Below, piece after piece: positions 21,148 through 32,433 of a stretch of DNA of 64,000 bases (position 1 is its first letter; each line of letters starts with the position of its first letter). The notes beneath the pieces were generated by a model. It saw nothing but the letters and a program-made list of their open reading frames with translations. It was not told the origin of the DNA and searched no databases. Made by a program: the position numbers and the translations under genes. The stretch comes from Armillaria gallica (Eukaryota > Basidiomycota > Agaricomycetes > Agaricales > Physalacriaceae), in NCBI GenBank assembly GCA_037576215.1, contig JBANDB010000008.1:1612001-1676000 (forward strand). The letters run 5' to 3'.

Positions 21148-22476
21148 ATGGATTCCAACAATCCAGCTAGCTTCAACCACAGAAAGGAGCGACTTTCAAC
21201 CGGTCGCACGTACCACTTCGTCGACCAACTTCCGGACACATTTCATTCTCAATCCACGACGCTTCTTTGTATACACGGTTTCCCCGACCTTTGGTGACGA
21301 CGAATTCTGACTTCCTACGAGCCAATTTAAATCTCACAATGCTAGGTACGGCTGGCGATACCAAGTGAAACCATGGGTGCAAATAGGCTTTCGCGTGGTC
21401 GTCCCAACTATGTTAGGCTATGGGGATACCGACAAGCCAGTTGATCCTGCTGAATACACAACAAAGAAGCTGTGTGCAGATCTGATCGCGTTATTGGATC
21501 TTCTCGGTGTCAAGAAAGCTGTTAGTCTGGGCCGCGATTATTTTCAGTCTGTATTGGGATGCTGAATAGATGTCTAGGTCGTTATTGGCCATGATTGGGG
21601 TTCTTTCATTGCCAGTCGAATGGCCCTATAGCATCCTAATAGACTTCTTGCCCTGGTACTGTAAGTCTTTGGTTTCGCTCAGCGCCGGTCATAAATATCA
21701 TGTTATACAGAATGTCCGTCCCATATACTCCTCCGTTACGGCGACATATTACCATTCAAGAAATCGCACATCGCCTCCCCAATCTAAAATACCAGGTATA
21801 TTTCAGCGACCCAAGCTTCACGCCAGAAGTTGAGGCAGCGGTGAGATCTCATATTCCATATACACTTTCACCTTCCTTACAGAGTTCCTGTTAGCTACTG
21901 CCATTCTTAGGCGCAGTTTTTCTTCCACCGGGAGGCGACATCAAGTTTACAGATGTTTCACTGTGGCCGAAGATTTTTGGCGAAGGTTATCTACCTAACC
22001 CGCCATCTGTTTTGACACCACAGGTAAGGCCAATCTTACTCCATTTCGATGCCCTTGTAAAAATGATGTCGTCATTTAGGAAATGAACTATTACTACACG
22101 CAACTCAAGAAAGGAATGACCGGGCCTCTCAATTATTACCGGACCTCTCAATATCGATTTGATGAAGAAAGAGGTATGTCCGAGTTCTAGCGTCGAAGTT
22201 CTCACTGTACTCAACCCGAATCCCACTCTAGCGGCAGACCTGCCGTCGTTTCTTCCAAGCGACTTATCGGTTTTGTTTCTCTGGGGCACAAGTGACCCAG
22301 CTGCGATGCCCATCCAAGTCGGTAATGCTTGCAAGTTTGTCCCTCGACTGCGAGATGTCGCATTCGAAGGACGAGGGCACTGGATAATGGTGGAGGCAAA
22401 GGACGAGGTCACTGATACGATTAGTAGCTGGCTGGGTGATTTGGGTCTACTCAGCCGTCAAAAACCGAAGCTATGA
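21148..22476 (+). pseudogene. Epoxide hydrolase-like alpha/beta hydrolase with an in-frame stop
   Basis: Exons read MDSNNPASFNHRKERLSTGR, then TTLLCIHGFPDLWYGWRYQ (HGFPD oxyanion motif), FRVVVPTMLGYGDTDKP, VVIGHDWGSFIASRMAL (Asp nucleophile in GHDWG), VPYTPPLRRHITIQEIAHRL, FTDVSLWPKIFGEGYLPNPP, MNYYYTQLKKGMTGPLNYYR (cap-domain Tyr), PSDLSVLFLWGTSDPA and FEGRGHWIMVEAKDEV (catalytic His). Introns are short and in phase. Right after the nucleophile helix the frame reads ATG GCC CTA TAG CAT CCT, with TAG at 21629-21631, where the family normally has Trp before His-Pro. A one-base TGG-to-TAG change explains it, and no reasonable intron removes it. One later intron needs the acceptor gttag, because the alternative acceptor would create a second stop. 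The gene is probably inactive, or this is an allele or sequence error. Confidence 0.82.
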
Positions 22477-22628
22477 TGTTCACATTCACACACCCGCTAA
22501 GCTAGAAGTTCGGATGCGATTAAAGTCGTATCTGGCGATGATTATAATGACAAGTGCATGAGTAGTTTGTAAGTAGGATATTGAATGTCCTACAATGTCA
22601 GCAGCTGATCTTTTGGGCTGATGAGGGT

Positions 22629-23899
22629 CTAGGCATTGGTCTCATCTTTTTGCGTAGCAACCCCGTTGCTCTCCGTTTTAGCTTCTTCGTTGCACCGTTG
22701 ACAAGTGCAGGCAAATTTCCACCCACGAGCCAACTCTATCCTTCTCCTTCGCTTGCACTCTACATCAGACTCTTCCTCGTGTTGAGTCACGTCGACAAAT
22801 GCCACGGTGACTTCATCTCCTTGCTTCAAGTCCTGGTCGGCGATGATGTGAATCTGGGCCGTGCCAGAACTGAACGAAGGGCGCGCCGAAGGACGACAAG
22901 AGTGGGTGAGGTACGATGAAAGTGTGTAGAAGGCAGACCCAATTTGGCGAGAGGTTCCATATGGTGTTCGGGTCTTTTCTACATCTTCCGGACGCTGGGT
23001 AGGTGCAGGCTAGCCATGAACAGATGAGTGTCATCGACCATCCACTACAAAAAATGAGCAAACCTTGTCATCCCGGCCTCCGCCAAAGCAGACACCGTAA
23101 GCGTTGTACGCGATTTTGCCGCGGAGCTGGGCCATGTGCTCATCCGTCATAAACTTGTCCAAGTCTGCAACAGCAGAGCCCAAGACTTTTGCGAGAAGCG
23201 GGGCCTCTTCTGTGGGGAGATCAGCCTCGATGTATCGGAGTCTTTCCATGTGATCTGCGAGCATGTATTCCTCTCCCTCCGAATCTGTGAAATGCTGCTC
23301 GTCGGGCTTCCCCGTATATCCAGGCATTAGCTTCAGCGTTTCAAAAGCAATTTGGCGGGCTACAAATCTTGCGACGAGGAGGGGGCCGGCTTTTCCTTCT
23401 TTCTGCAGATACGCGACAAAAGCAGCTTGCGCCTTCCTGCGTTCTTCGAGGGTCTCTGGTGTAGGAGGGTCCATGGGGATCTCAGCCGGAAGGGGACGCT
23501 CTGTGGTAAAGAGAAGGTTGTGTGACTGGGATTTTGATAGGAGTTGGCAGGCTTTTGAGCAGTAGGTCGATGAAAGAGGATCCGAAGGCGATTTGATCGA
23601 GATAGAGGATTCGATGAGACGGAGACAGTGAGAGCAGTGGGTTCCAGCAGATTGTATATCAGCGTCAAGGGCAGTGACGATGGGGTGTTCCTAAAGGTGA
23701 AGAAATTGACTTGGCTGACCAGACATGGTTAACAGATTGCTCTCGCCTTGTAGATGAGATCACCCTTTTTGAAGTCTTTAATCACAGCAACATATTTTCT
23801 GGGACCTTCTGGGGTATCTTCTGTTCGAATTTCAACACCGGTCGATTTCGGTGGGAAGTAGTTGTAATATCCTACACAGAACTCAGCCCTGCACTGCAT
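22629..23899 (-). CDS. SET-domain protein lysine methyltransferase, SET5/SMYD type
   Basis: The coding path starts MQCRAEFCVGYYNYFPPKST at 23899 and continues IRTEDTPEGPRKYVAVIKDF to GDLIYK, then EHPIVTALDADI. A zinc-finger-like CSHCLRLIESS ... YCSKACQ (MYND-like insert) follows, then a helical region, and then the second SET half, AFYTLSSYLTHSCRPSARPS. The C-terminal Cys cluster is FACTCQRCNEEAK. A SET domain split by a MYND-like insert is typical of SMYD and fungal Set5 enzymes, which methylate histones or other proteins using S-adenosylmethionine. The usual NHSC reads THSC here. The first intron (23691-23746) has a GC donor instead of GT. The stop is at 22629 and the next gene upstream on the strand is TOM20, 168 bp away. 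An alternative first exon upstream (VTAKVQ before GYYNYF) would need a start I cannot find. Confidence 0.82.
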
Positions 23900-24067
23900 G
23901 CTCTCACGAGATCATACCTTGAACTTTAGCGGTTACCTGAATATGTGGACAGGGCAGAAAAGGAAAGTGTATTAGAACATATTGACGTTAAATGGCAGCA
24001 AAGATACGAAGAGGTAAGCAGAGGACAAACGTGAGGATATGGACCTCTGACTATGTCTACAGATCCA

Positions 24068-24802
24068 TTATGGTGCCGCGGAGTTTGACCCGGGATCTGT
24101 GACTTTATCCCACTCCTGCGAAGATGCCTCTGACGGCGGCCCACCCCTCACAGGACTTGTTTCCTCATCCAACGCATCCAAAGCAGATGAACTCACGTCC
24201 AGATTGGTCATTTGAATCACCATCTGGAGAAAACAGTCAGATATCATGATGTAAAATCAGAAAAAAGAAGTTCACTTTGAAGATTGGCTCCGGGACGGTC
24301 TTCTCGTAGATAACCATGAGTTCGACGGGGGAGGGATACACGCGGAGGGCACGATAGAATGAGAGTGCCGCAGGCAGTTGGAAATCAGGACCTGATCAAC
24401 GAGTTAGAATTTCGGCGGCAAAAGTGAAAGTCGAAAGTAATCACCTTGAAGAGCAAGCTGTTCACCCATGGCCACCTGAGACATGAAATAATTCTCCCGT
24501 TCTGCAGGCGATAGCGGCACTTCTTCTTTTTTGACCCGTTCCAAGGCCTCTCTCAGCGAGTCTGCAGACACTGCACTTGGTTGGGCAGAGGATGAAGCTA
24601 TCGACTTGTCAACGCGTTTCTTTTCTTTACCTGTGAGCAGCAAGCCAGATTAGCCATCGAGGTAACGGCAACCACACAACGTACGCAGTCTTTTCCTGAA
24701 CTCGGCGTCATTTCTTCGTTTGTAGTCGAAGTAGACAGCGTAGGCAACTAGCCCAGCGACGGCGGCGCCAGCAACGACGGCAGTGGTTGTCCTCGAGCTC
24801 AT
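24068..24802 (-). CDS. TOM20: Mitochondrial import receptor TOM20 (191 aa)
   Basis: Outer-membrane receptor that binds amphipathic presequences and hands precursors to the TOM channel. Four exons give 191 residues: the N-terminal membrane anchor (TTAVVAGAAVAGLVAYAVYF, about 6-25), then YKRRNDAEFRKRLRKEKKR as the basic stop-transfer and linker, an Ala/Ser segment, PLSPAERENYFMSQVAMGEQ and LPAALSFYRALRVYPSPVEL, the TPR-like presequence-binding core, then EKTVPEPIFKMVIQM and an acidic C-terminus. This order and length are typical of fungal Tom20. All introns are GT-AG and in phase. Confidence 0.94.
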
Positions 24803-24958
24803 CGCCTTTGCGCTGGATGATGGCGGAGAAAATCGAGTTTGGATGCTTTGTCAGCGTCTGAATCGGTCCGACGGTACCAGACCGTGGGACAGCACGCGTT
24901 GTTCGTATACTGCCTAGTTTTCTCCCCTGCCATCCGTCGCGGCCACGTCCAGCTCGTC
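24803..24958. promoter_or_regulatory. Bidirectional promoter between TOM20 and PSY2
   Basis: Only 156 bp separate the two divergent ATGs. Upstream in-frame codons before the PSY2 ATG lack an ATG, so the intergenic interval is real. The tight spacing implies shared regulation or overlapping 5' UTRs. Confidence 0.6.
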
Positions 24959-27900
24959 ATGGACGGTGACGTAGGCGCCGAAAATCTTCCATTGTCGCTC
25001 ATTGTGATACCTCCCGCCTCTGACATCGACGCTGCCGGCCGTTCGACCCGTATCAACGTTCCACTTTCCGATGAGCCATCTACCTCCGCTCCCGACCCAT
25101 CTTCGCTCGACAGCAAGCTATCGGAAAAGCTGTCTGTTGTGTTGAATCCGCCTCCAACATCAATTGCTGACACGCTGGCTCAAAGCCACTCAGTGGCAGC
25201 GTCGAAGGGTGCATCTGAACCGCAATCTGACTCTTCAAGCCTTGACGACAACCTCCTAGACGTCAACGGACAAGTCGAAATCATAGAAGCTTCATCTATT
25301 AATCGAGATGTTACGAACGACGGCCTGGATGTGGTTGGTGACGACGGACAAGACTGGATCCAAGAAAACGAGCATGAAATGAAGCGCGTCAAGGTACCTC
25401 TATCCCTTTCCTTGATCATATCATGATTCTTTTCTGTGCTTCATCACACTATCCTTCATTCCGGTTTCTTTTGGCCAGCATGCTTGTTATGGTGCTCGCC
25501 TTCTGTCGTGTGGCAGCCCCACTGTTCCTATTCACCTTTCTCATTTCACTGTCCTACACTTTTTATCTGATGCCGTTGGTTCAATCGGAAACTCACTTCG
25601 TCACATAGGTCTATGAGCTCGTAGGATCGAGATGGCATGACCGAGGGACGGCCTTCTGCTTTGGCCACTTCTCTCAGGATGGTACCGAAGCTCTTTTGAC
25701 TGCTCGTTCAGAACGAAACCTACAGGAGGTCGTGCTCAGTACCACCATTCGTTCGAATGACGTATATCAACGGCAGCAAGGTGTGGCTCCTCACCTCCAT
25801 TTGCCAAGGTTATGCTAACTATCATTTTAAGATACATTGATTGTCTGGACAGAACCGGATGGCGTGGATTACGCACTTAGCTTTCAAGAAGCCGAGGGTT
25901 GCGCAGAGGTTTGGAACTTTATCAGCGAGGTCCAGCGACACATGAATCTTGGAGGTGCGTTATATTCTCGGTCTATTTGTACCCTGAGCTTATGACCCCT
26001 ACCACAGACGACCAAGGTCCCGTCATAGGGTCTTCATCCCCAATCCTTGGCCCGGAGAGCTCGGCGACCACCTCGAGCATTATTCGGTCAGGCCACCTGC
26101 CCACGCCACAAATGGGTATAATCGGCGATATTGAAGCGGCCATTAAAGGTCTAGCCAGGACGCCAGTCGTCAAAGAGCGAATATGCGAGTATATCCAGCA
26201 CGAGGTACGTTATATCGCGTGTAGTTTACATATCGTTGCTGTTATATCCAGTTGGACGGTAGAACACATACTGATATTCACGTGTTGTCACTTATTAGGA
26301 TTACATCAAACAATTAATTGAAGTCCTTCGCATTGCCGAACGGGAAGAAAATTTGGAGAACCTGCACGCCCTCTTCAGCATTATGCAGACGATACGTAAG
26401 TAGCATTGCTCCTCGCAACCGCTGCGATATTCTAATGATCTCGTCTTTAGTAATGCTTAATGATCATGGTATGTACGAGCACATCTGCGAAGATAGCCTA
26501 TTCTTCGGAGTAGTCGGAATGCTTGAATGTTTGTTTGATATCTCCTTGTGGTCGTTGGTGCCTGACTGATACTTTCTTCAAGATGATCCTGAGTTTCCTT
26601 CCCACAAGGCTAACTATCGTGAATTTCTCACCGATACCGCGCGTTTTCACGAGCCCATCACCTTTCAACCCTCCATTCAGCGCAAAATTCACCATACCTA
26701 TCGTCTGCAATTTCTCAAGGACGTTGTCTTGGCACGTGCCCTTGATGACTCCACCTTCAACGTCCTCAATTCCTGTATCATCTTCAACCAAATTGACATT
26801 ATCAACCACATACAACAGGACCTCACCTTTCTGCGGGAAGTAGTTCGTCTCTATGTGGATGAGGATATGTTGAGCGGAGGCGGAATCAGAAAGTCTCCCC
26901 CTCAGGTCCAGCAGCAGCAGCAGTCCAATGGAGACGTCAAACCCTCCGGGACAGAGGTGATCGGGAAGCCGCCCAGCGCAGATATAACAAATGGAATACA
27001 TCCGACAACGCCGATACCTCCTGCGACTGACCCTGACGATCAGGGGTTTGTCGTGCGCCGTGAAGTGATTTTTCTAGTCCAGCAGTTATGCGTCATGGGC
27101 AAAAACGTTCAGCTACCTGCCCGGATGGCTTTGTTTAGGTCACTTGTTGATCGAGGAATTCTGTTTGCCGTTCAATGGGCGTTGAATCTGCCTGAGAACA
27201 AAGAAGTGTCTAAACCTGTTATCAGTGCTGGTGGAGAGATTCTTGCCGCGCTGCTGGATCACGACATTAATGGTGTTCGAGGACATGTGCTCAAGCAGGT
27301 GGTGGCCATTGAAAAGGAGCGTGAGGCAGGGAAGAAAGGGTCCGACAAGGCCGAGACAATCCTCGAGATGGCGTGTAGGTTAATGGCGCAAAGCAAGGAT
27401 ATCGCCGTTCAAAGTCAGATTGGGGATGCTTTAAAGGTGTGGCTAGATCTTCCGCTTGAGATGGGGACCACTGGGGGCGGCTCAGAAGCCCATGTACGTG
27501 GCTATCTATACGTTTCATATATACTTCCTGATCTCGTCATCCGCAGCCTGCATCCAAGATGCCAACACGAAAAGATGACCCAGGGACCGAACGCTTTATG
27601 GACTACTTCTACAAAGATTGTGTGATGACATTGTTCTCGCCATTCAATGAACTTCCGGAATGGCGAAACACCACTGGTATGTCATTTCTCGGCTCCGACC
27701 TCGCTTTCTAACATTGAGACGACAGAGCCTGTGTTGCACCTCACTCGGGAACAAGCTAACGAATTCGTGTATTTGTGTGATCTGTTGTACAATTTTGTCC
27801 TGCAGCATCATTTTCGAAGTCATTTTTTCGTGATGTCGACCAATATTATGGTTCGGGTACCATCATTGTTCAAAGCACGAGATAAGCACCTGCGACACGG

Positions 27901-29156
27901 TGGGTATTCACTTCCCTTGCTTGCTGTCTGAGGTCTTATTTGTCCTCAAGCTGCTTTCCGATTCTTCCGGCTGTTGCTCAAACAGAACAACCCGAATATC
28001 CATGGACAAGTTATGAAGTTTGACATCTTCAAACCTATCCTGGATTTGACGTTACGGGAATCGCGGAGGGACAATCTTCTAAGTTGTTCATGTCAAGAAT
28101 ACTTTGAACACATGCGACGGGTCAGAACTTTCTGATTCTAGAAGCTTTTTTTTTAGCTCATTATTTTTCCAGGAGAACATGAAGGATCTCATCAAGTTCT
28201 GCATGACAAAACACGAAGCCGAGATCAAGGCTTTGTGCGACACGCCTCTCGGTGCTCAAAGGTTCCAACTCTTCATCCGGAGATGGGAGATCAATAATGA
28301 GCCGATCCCAACTGAAAGTAAACCTGACAAGTTCGATCATCGCGGCTGGCCTATCCAGGCCCGTACACTTGAAGCCGAGGAAGAGGATTACTTCAACGCA
28401 GACGACGATGAGGACGATTACATTCCCCCTATCAGCCATTCATGGAATCGTGGCAACAATACTTCCACACCGCCAATGAACACGCTGAAACGAAAGAGGA
28501 GAATGGCAATACGTGGATCATCAAGAGGGTTCTTCTCATCACAGCACTCTCCCATACAACATTCTCCTATACCTAATCCCCCTCCCATGCGCACGCTCTT
28601 AACGCCGTTGGTGGATTATGATGAAGAAGATTCGGATGAGCAAGAAGAGTTAATTGGGCCCAAGCCATTAAACTCATCGAAGACACCTCTATCACCTTCT
28701 CCCGAGCTTTCTGTTTCTCCGAGTCCTCTATTGTCGAGTAGGCGGTCCCTATCACCAGGCCCGCCATCAAAACGGCCTGCCGACGGCGATGATGAAGAAG
28801 ACAATCTCCTGGAGTCTCTCGTAAGACAGAAGCTGCCACTTCGTCCACAGTCCCCTGCCCCCGGAATGATGTCCTCAATGACTGGCATGGGTCTCATGCG
28901 GCCTAGCGAGAAGCGTCGACGGTCAGATGACGACGACGACGAACTAATGGAACGTTTGACGAAGGTCAAGAAGCAAGATCATGGAACACAAAAGGAGGGC
29001 GCGAGTGGGCCGATAGGCCCTCGAACAAAACCCGGGGATGACCCGCCTCCGAAAAAATTTAAGATGAAAATTGGAGCTGGGAGTGTAGCAGTGGCCTCTT
29101 TACCCCCGAATTCGGCCCCTTCAGAAACCGGCGCCAAGGACGGAGATACAGGATAA
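24959..29156 (+). CDS. PSY2: Protein phosphatase 4 regulatory subunit 3 (PSY2/SMEK)
   Basis: Targets PP4 to phosphoproteins such as gamma-H2AX and Rad53 during DNA-damage recovery and meiosis. After an acidic N-terminal extension comes the EVH1/PH-like domain ([20 protein letters not shown], then [20 protein letters not shown] and [20 protein letters not shown]). The SMK-1 domain and Armadillo/HEAT solenoid follow: [120 protein letters not shown]. The C-terminus is long and disordered, with acidic runs and [15 protein letters not shown] clusters. At least ten short introns join cleanly. The chosen ATG is at 24959; the reading frame extends upstream but without an ATG. Family identity is clear. 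Confidence 0.94.
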
Positions 29157-30140
29157 GATCTATCTTGTCTGTTCTTTATTTCAACTGTTTACAACGCCCA
29201 TGATGTATCTAGATACATGCACATGCCTTGTATAGACGTACTGATGTTATATTATTTGTCCGTTCCTTACTTATTCATTTTTCTTTGGACATTGCGATAT
29301 TTTGTAGCAAAAGGTACCGGAGATGATGCGTTCCCGCTCGCTAAACCGTCCAAAGTAGGGTCAAGTAGCGATCCGACGGGTAAGGATCCGATTCTTACAG
29401 TAAATTTCTCTCAGAGATCATCATTTTAAGTTCTCACTAGAACCTATTCACCCAAACTCTGTAATACGCGAATGGATAAGGCACTGTTCCAAGTCTTCCG
29501 CCCAAAAACTCACGTTGACAACGATATGATGTTGACTGTGCATTGGTCCTCCTCCCGGGATCGGTACAGGTATAGCACACGCTCAAACAGGAAGAGATGC
29601 GGTGACCGCGTGTTGGAATCAGTCGTAAGAAATAACAGTGTCTTCGGTCGAAAACATCAGCCGGATGCTCCCTGTCAACACACAGTTGAACTCCGTCGCA
29701 GAGAATGATTCGGATCTTCCAACTGGGAAGGCTCAGGAACAAGAATAGCAGAGAATCCGGTGCCTGTAGACACCAAGCAGACCGTGGTATTTCCTTGACA
29801 TCTAGAGAGCAACGGTGTCGAAATGTACAACTAAAGGATATAACTTGAAGTCAGGAAGGCAGAGAATAAGTCAGTGCTTCAGATTTTGCACATGCGCGGC
29901 ATCATGCTGATATTCCTTGAGATTCAAATGGGGTTCACGAAGAGAAACTGCGATGTCAACACACGAACGCCTTCAACTCATAACATGTCACGAACAAGTC
30001 GGGCATTTTTAATGATAAATAGCATACCAGTTATTTGCGGCCTGTCTTCCAAGGAGCTCGTTGAAGGCTATGTTGCCATTCTTGAACCTCCAAGAAATCA
30101 CCGCTGTCTTAGACCTTGTAGGAAAACCTAGGATCTCTAA

Positions 30141-30796
30141 TTACTTACCTGTCAAGTATGATAATTCTAAAACGAGGGGATGAGCCTTTCTGTCAGACAT
30201 GTCAGACAAACACCATGCCTCTGATGTGGTGAATGTGCGAAAAGAGGCCGAAAAATGGGGGAAGCGAGAACTCGCCTTGTAGATTGGTCGAAATTCGGAG
30301 GAGATCTCGAGATCCACATTTTCCAAAGTCGTCTTAGCCTGCCAAGGATACCGTCCATACTTTCAGCGGAACACAAAGTGATACATCGGGTACAAACGCA
30401 TTGCTTGACCCATCTCGTTGAGCAAGGACGTTTCCGAATCTCATAGGCCGCCTGTAATGCATTGTTGTACCAGTACGGTCGTAGCCAGCCCATGTATTGT
30501 TTCCATGCGGTAACACGCCTGCGCAGGGAAGAGAGAAGTTTCTGTGGCGAACGACGACCAGATGATTGCCAGAGTGACCACTCAAACTCGAGTGTAGCAT
30601 GCTGGAATTGGGATACTGACAACCACGCACTGCCAAAAAAGCCGACATACCGGCATTTGACCCGCGAAGGGGTGTGAGGAGGACAAAAATATCCCTTACT
30701 TAACTGCCGACAAATCGCCAGATGTCGGGGATAACAATGCGCGTAGGCAGGCCCACGGCTATGAATCTGCCGGGGACGGTGGTTGGACAGTGGCAC
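30141..30796 (-). pseudogene. Probable F-box-protein relic
   Basis: No single frame is a good protein, but pieces in different frames match the pattern of agaricomycete F-box proteins. In order these are SVSQFQHATLEFEWSLWQSS, SSLRRRVTAWKQYMGWLRPY, then (other frame) MRFGNVLAQRDGSSNAFVPD with LKVWTVSLAG, then KTTLENVDLEISSEFRPIYK. An upstream piece (LPTRIVIPDIWRFVGS) resembles the end of an F-box. No ATG-led F-box is intact and at least one frame jump is not explained by an intron. I read it as a decayed copy; confidence is low because the similarity is judged by eye. Confidence 0.3.
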
Positions 30797-30800
30797 TCAA

Positions 30801-30830
30801 GTACTCAGTACTCAGTACTCAGGAGTCAGT
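30801..30830. repeat. Short tandem repeat (tactcag units)
   Basis: Three consecutive 7-bp units of tactcag/actcagt, with a degenerate fourth, lie next to the upstream end of the F-box relic. Confidence 0.8.
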
Positions 30831-32329
30831 AAGTTCAAGGGACGTCGGTGCAGCCGGTCCGAGCTGCCTGACATTGAATCTGGTTGAAATCTGGTTTCTT
30901 TCGAACTTCTTATACTGCCATTAATCCTCGCTCTTGGTTTTCTCCAACTAAGTTCATTGTTGCCGCAGAAATATGCGCGATAAGGACCTAATTTTGGCAG
31001 TATACACCTGTTTTCACACTCAGAAAATATACAGAAAATATCGCTCCGCTCCGAGCCTTCATCATCATCGCGCTTCATCTCGAGGGCGTACTGTTGGGAA
31101 AAGTAAGTCTGACTGACCCCACTTACGCAGGACTAAGAGTTGATTTGGCGCGGCTTGTAGCTGGCTTCACGAAGCTTCTGTCAGTTTTTCAAAGAGGATG
31201 ACAGGTCCACAGTATTATGCATAATACCGGTACCTCGAGCTCTACTGAGTGAGGCCGCCCTTTCCCGCGGATTCTCTAGATTTGCGAGCTCAGTTTCTGA
31301 TCATGAATTTTTATGGGATATCGTTGATTCCCTACCAAACTAGAGACCCCATTTTGTGCACATCCTTCTTCATGTCTCGCAATTGATGTTAACCGGTGAT
31401 ACATGTACGTGCGTGTTTAGTTTCGCTGGAAATTCCCTGGATTGATTAATCAATTAGTGATGGCTACGGTCCCTAGATTTGTAGGTAGCTTAGAGAAACG
31501 GAGCGGCTCATTTCAGTGTGGCGTCGCCGTTTCACTGGGAGAAAAGCGATGTCGTGCCTGATAAAAAGTAACACCCGGGGCTGAAGATTCATAGTACAGG
31601 AGGACGCGCCCGCTTCCGGGACCACCTCAGGTTAAGAAAATCCCTCGTCCTGCCAAGACTTGCGTTCTGAACCAGACCAACTTTAGCAAACGCAATCCTT
31701 AAAACCGAGTCGGGAATCGGTGACAGTAGTGCGTACGATCGCGCGCCATCAAAAAATAGTAGTGCGTGCAACAGACAAATGCAATTTTCCGCGCGGATAT
31801 CACGGTATGCTTTGGTATTCAGGCTCAAGTTGCATTGGGATTGATATACACCACATGGCAACGAAAATATAATTTCTGCTAATGATGCTGTACCTTACAG
31901 AGTCGCAACTTCGTATCAAATTGACGCTGGAGTCGACGAGGAAATCGTCTAGTGTAGATATGGCGGAGACCTTAAGCTGGTCCAAGCTGTTTCCAAGCCC
32001 TAGCATGCGCTCAAAGGTTTCAACAGACCGTCAAGATCGTTCTTGGATCGTTCGTCTTTAGACGACCTTCCGTCATTTCCGATCATTACCCAGTGCTCGT
32101 CCCAAAAACAGGCCAAAATGGCGCAGTGCTGCTCCGGGCCACCCTGAACTCATGTCCCTGTTCATTGCACATGCCTCGCGGACCCCACTCCCTTAGCTAC
32201 GTGCAAAAATAATAGGCAGGGGCACGGGCTACCAGAGACCCTTCCAGCCAGTCTTCCCCGCCAAAGAATGCAAATATTCAAGTTTCAGCACTGGGGTACA
32301 TGGTCACGACTGCGCCGGCTCGCTCGTGA

Positions 32330-32335
32330 TATAAA
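32330..32335 (+). promoter_or_regulatory. Likely TATA box of the tyrosinase gene
   Basis: A tataaa sequence lies about 100 bp upstream of the tyrosinase ATG (32434), a usual distance for a fungal TATA-containing promoter. Secreted, regulated enzymes often have one. Confidence 0.5.
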
Positions 32336-32433
32336 GGTTCAGCACTTTGAGCTTTTCTTATCAACGAGAACCACCAAGCCAGCTTCTTTCCTTGACTCGC
32401 ACATTCCTTTCTACTCTATCCTCTACAGTAACG

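Larger units (their letters stand above)
29157..32433. other. Gene-poor stretch between PSY2 and tyrosinase
   Basis: About 3.3 kb without an intact gene. It holds an apparent F-box relic at 30141-30796, a small tandem repeat at 30801-30830, and the tyrosinase promoter at its right end. The interval 30830-32320 has only random frames. Confidence 0.55.

Noticed and set aside
31226..31276. Cluster of restriction sites (ggtacc, ctcgag, gagctc, then ccgcgg and tctaga) resembling a cloning polylinker
   Set aside because: The sites are partly overlapping palindromes and the surrounding sequence is not vector-like. A coincidence is more likely than contamination.
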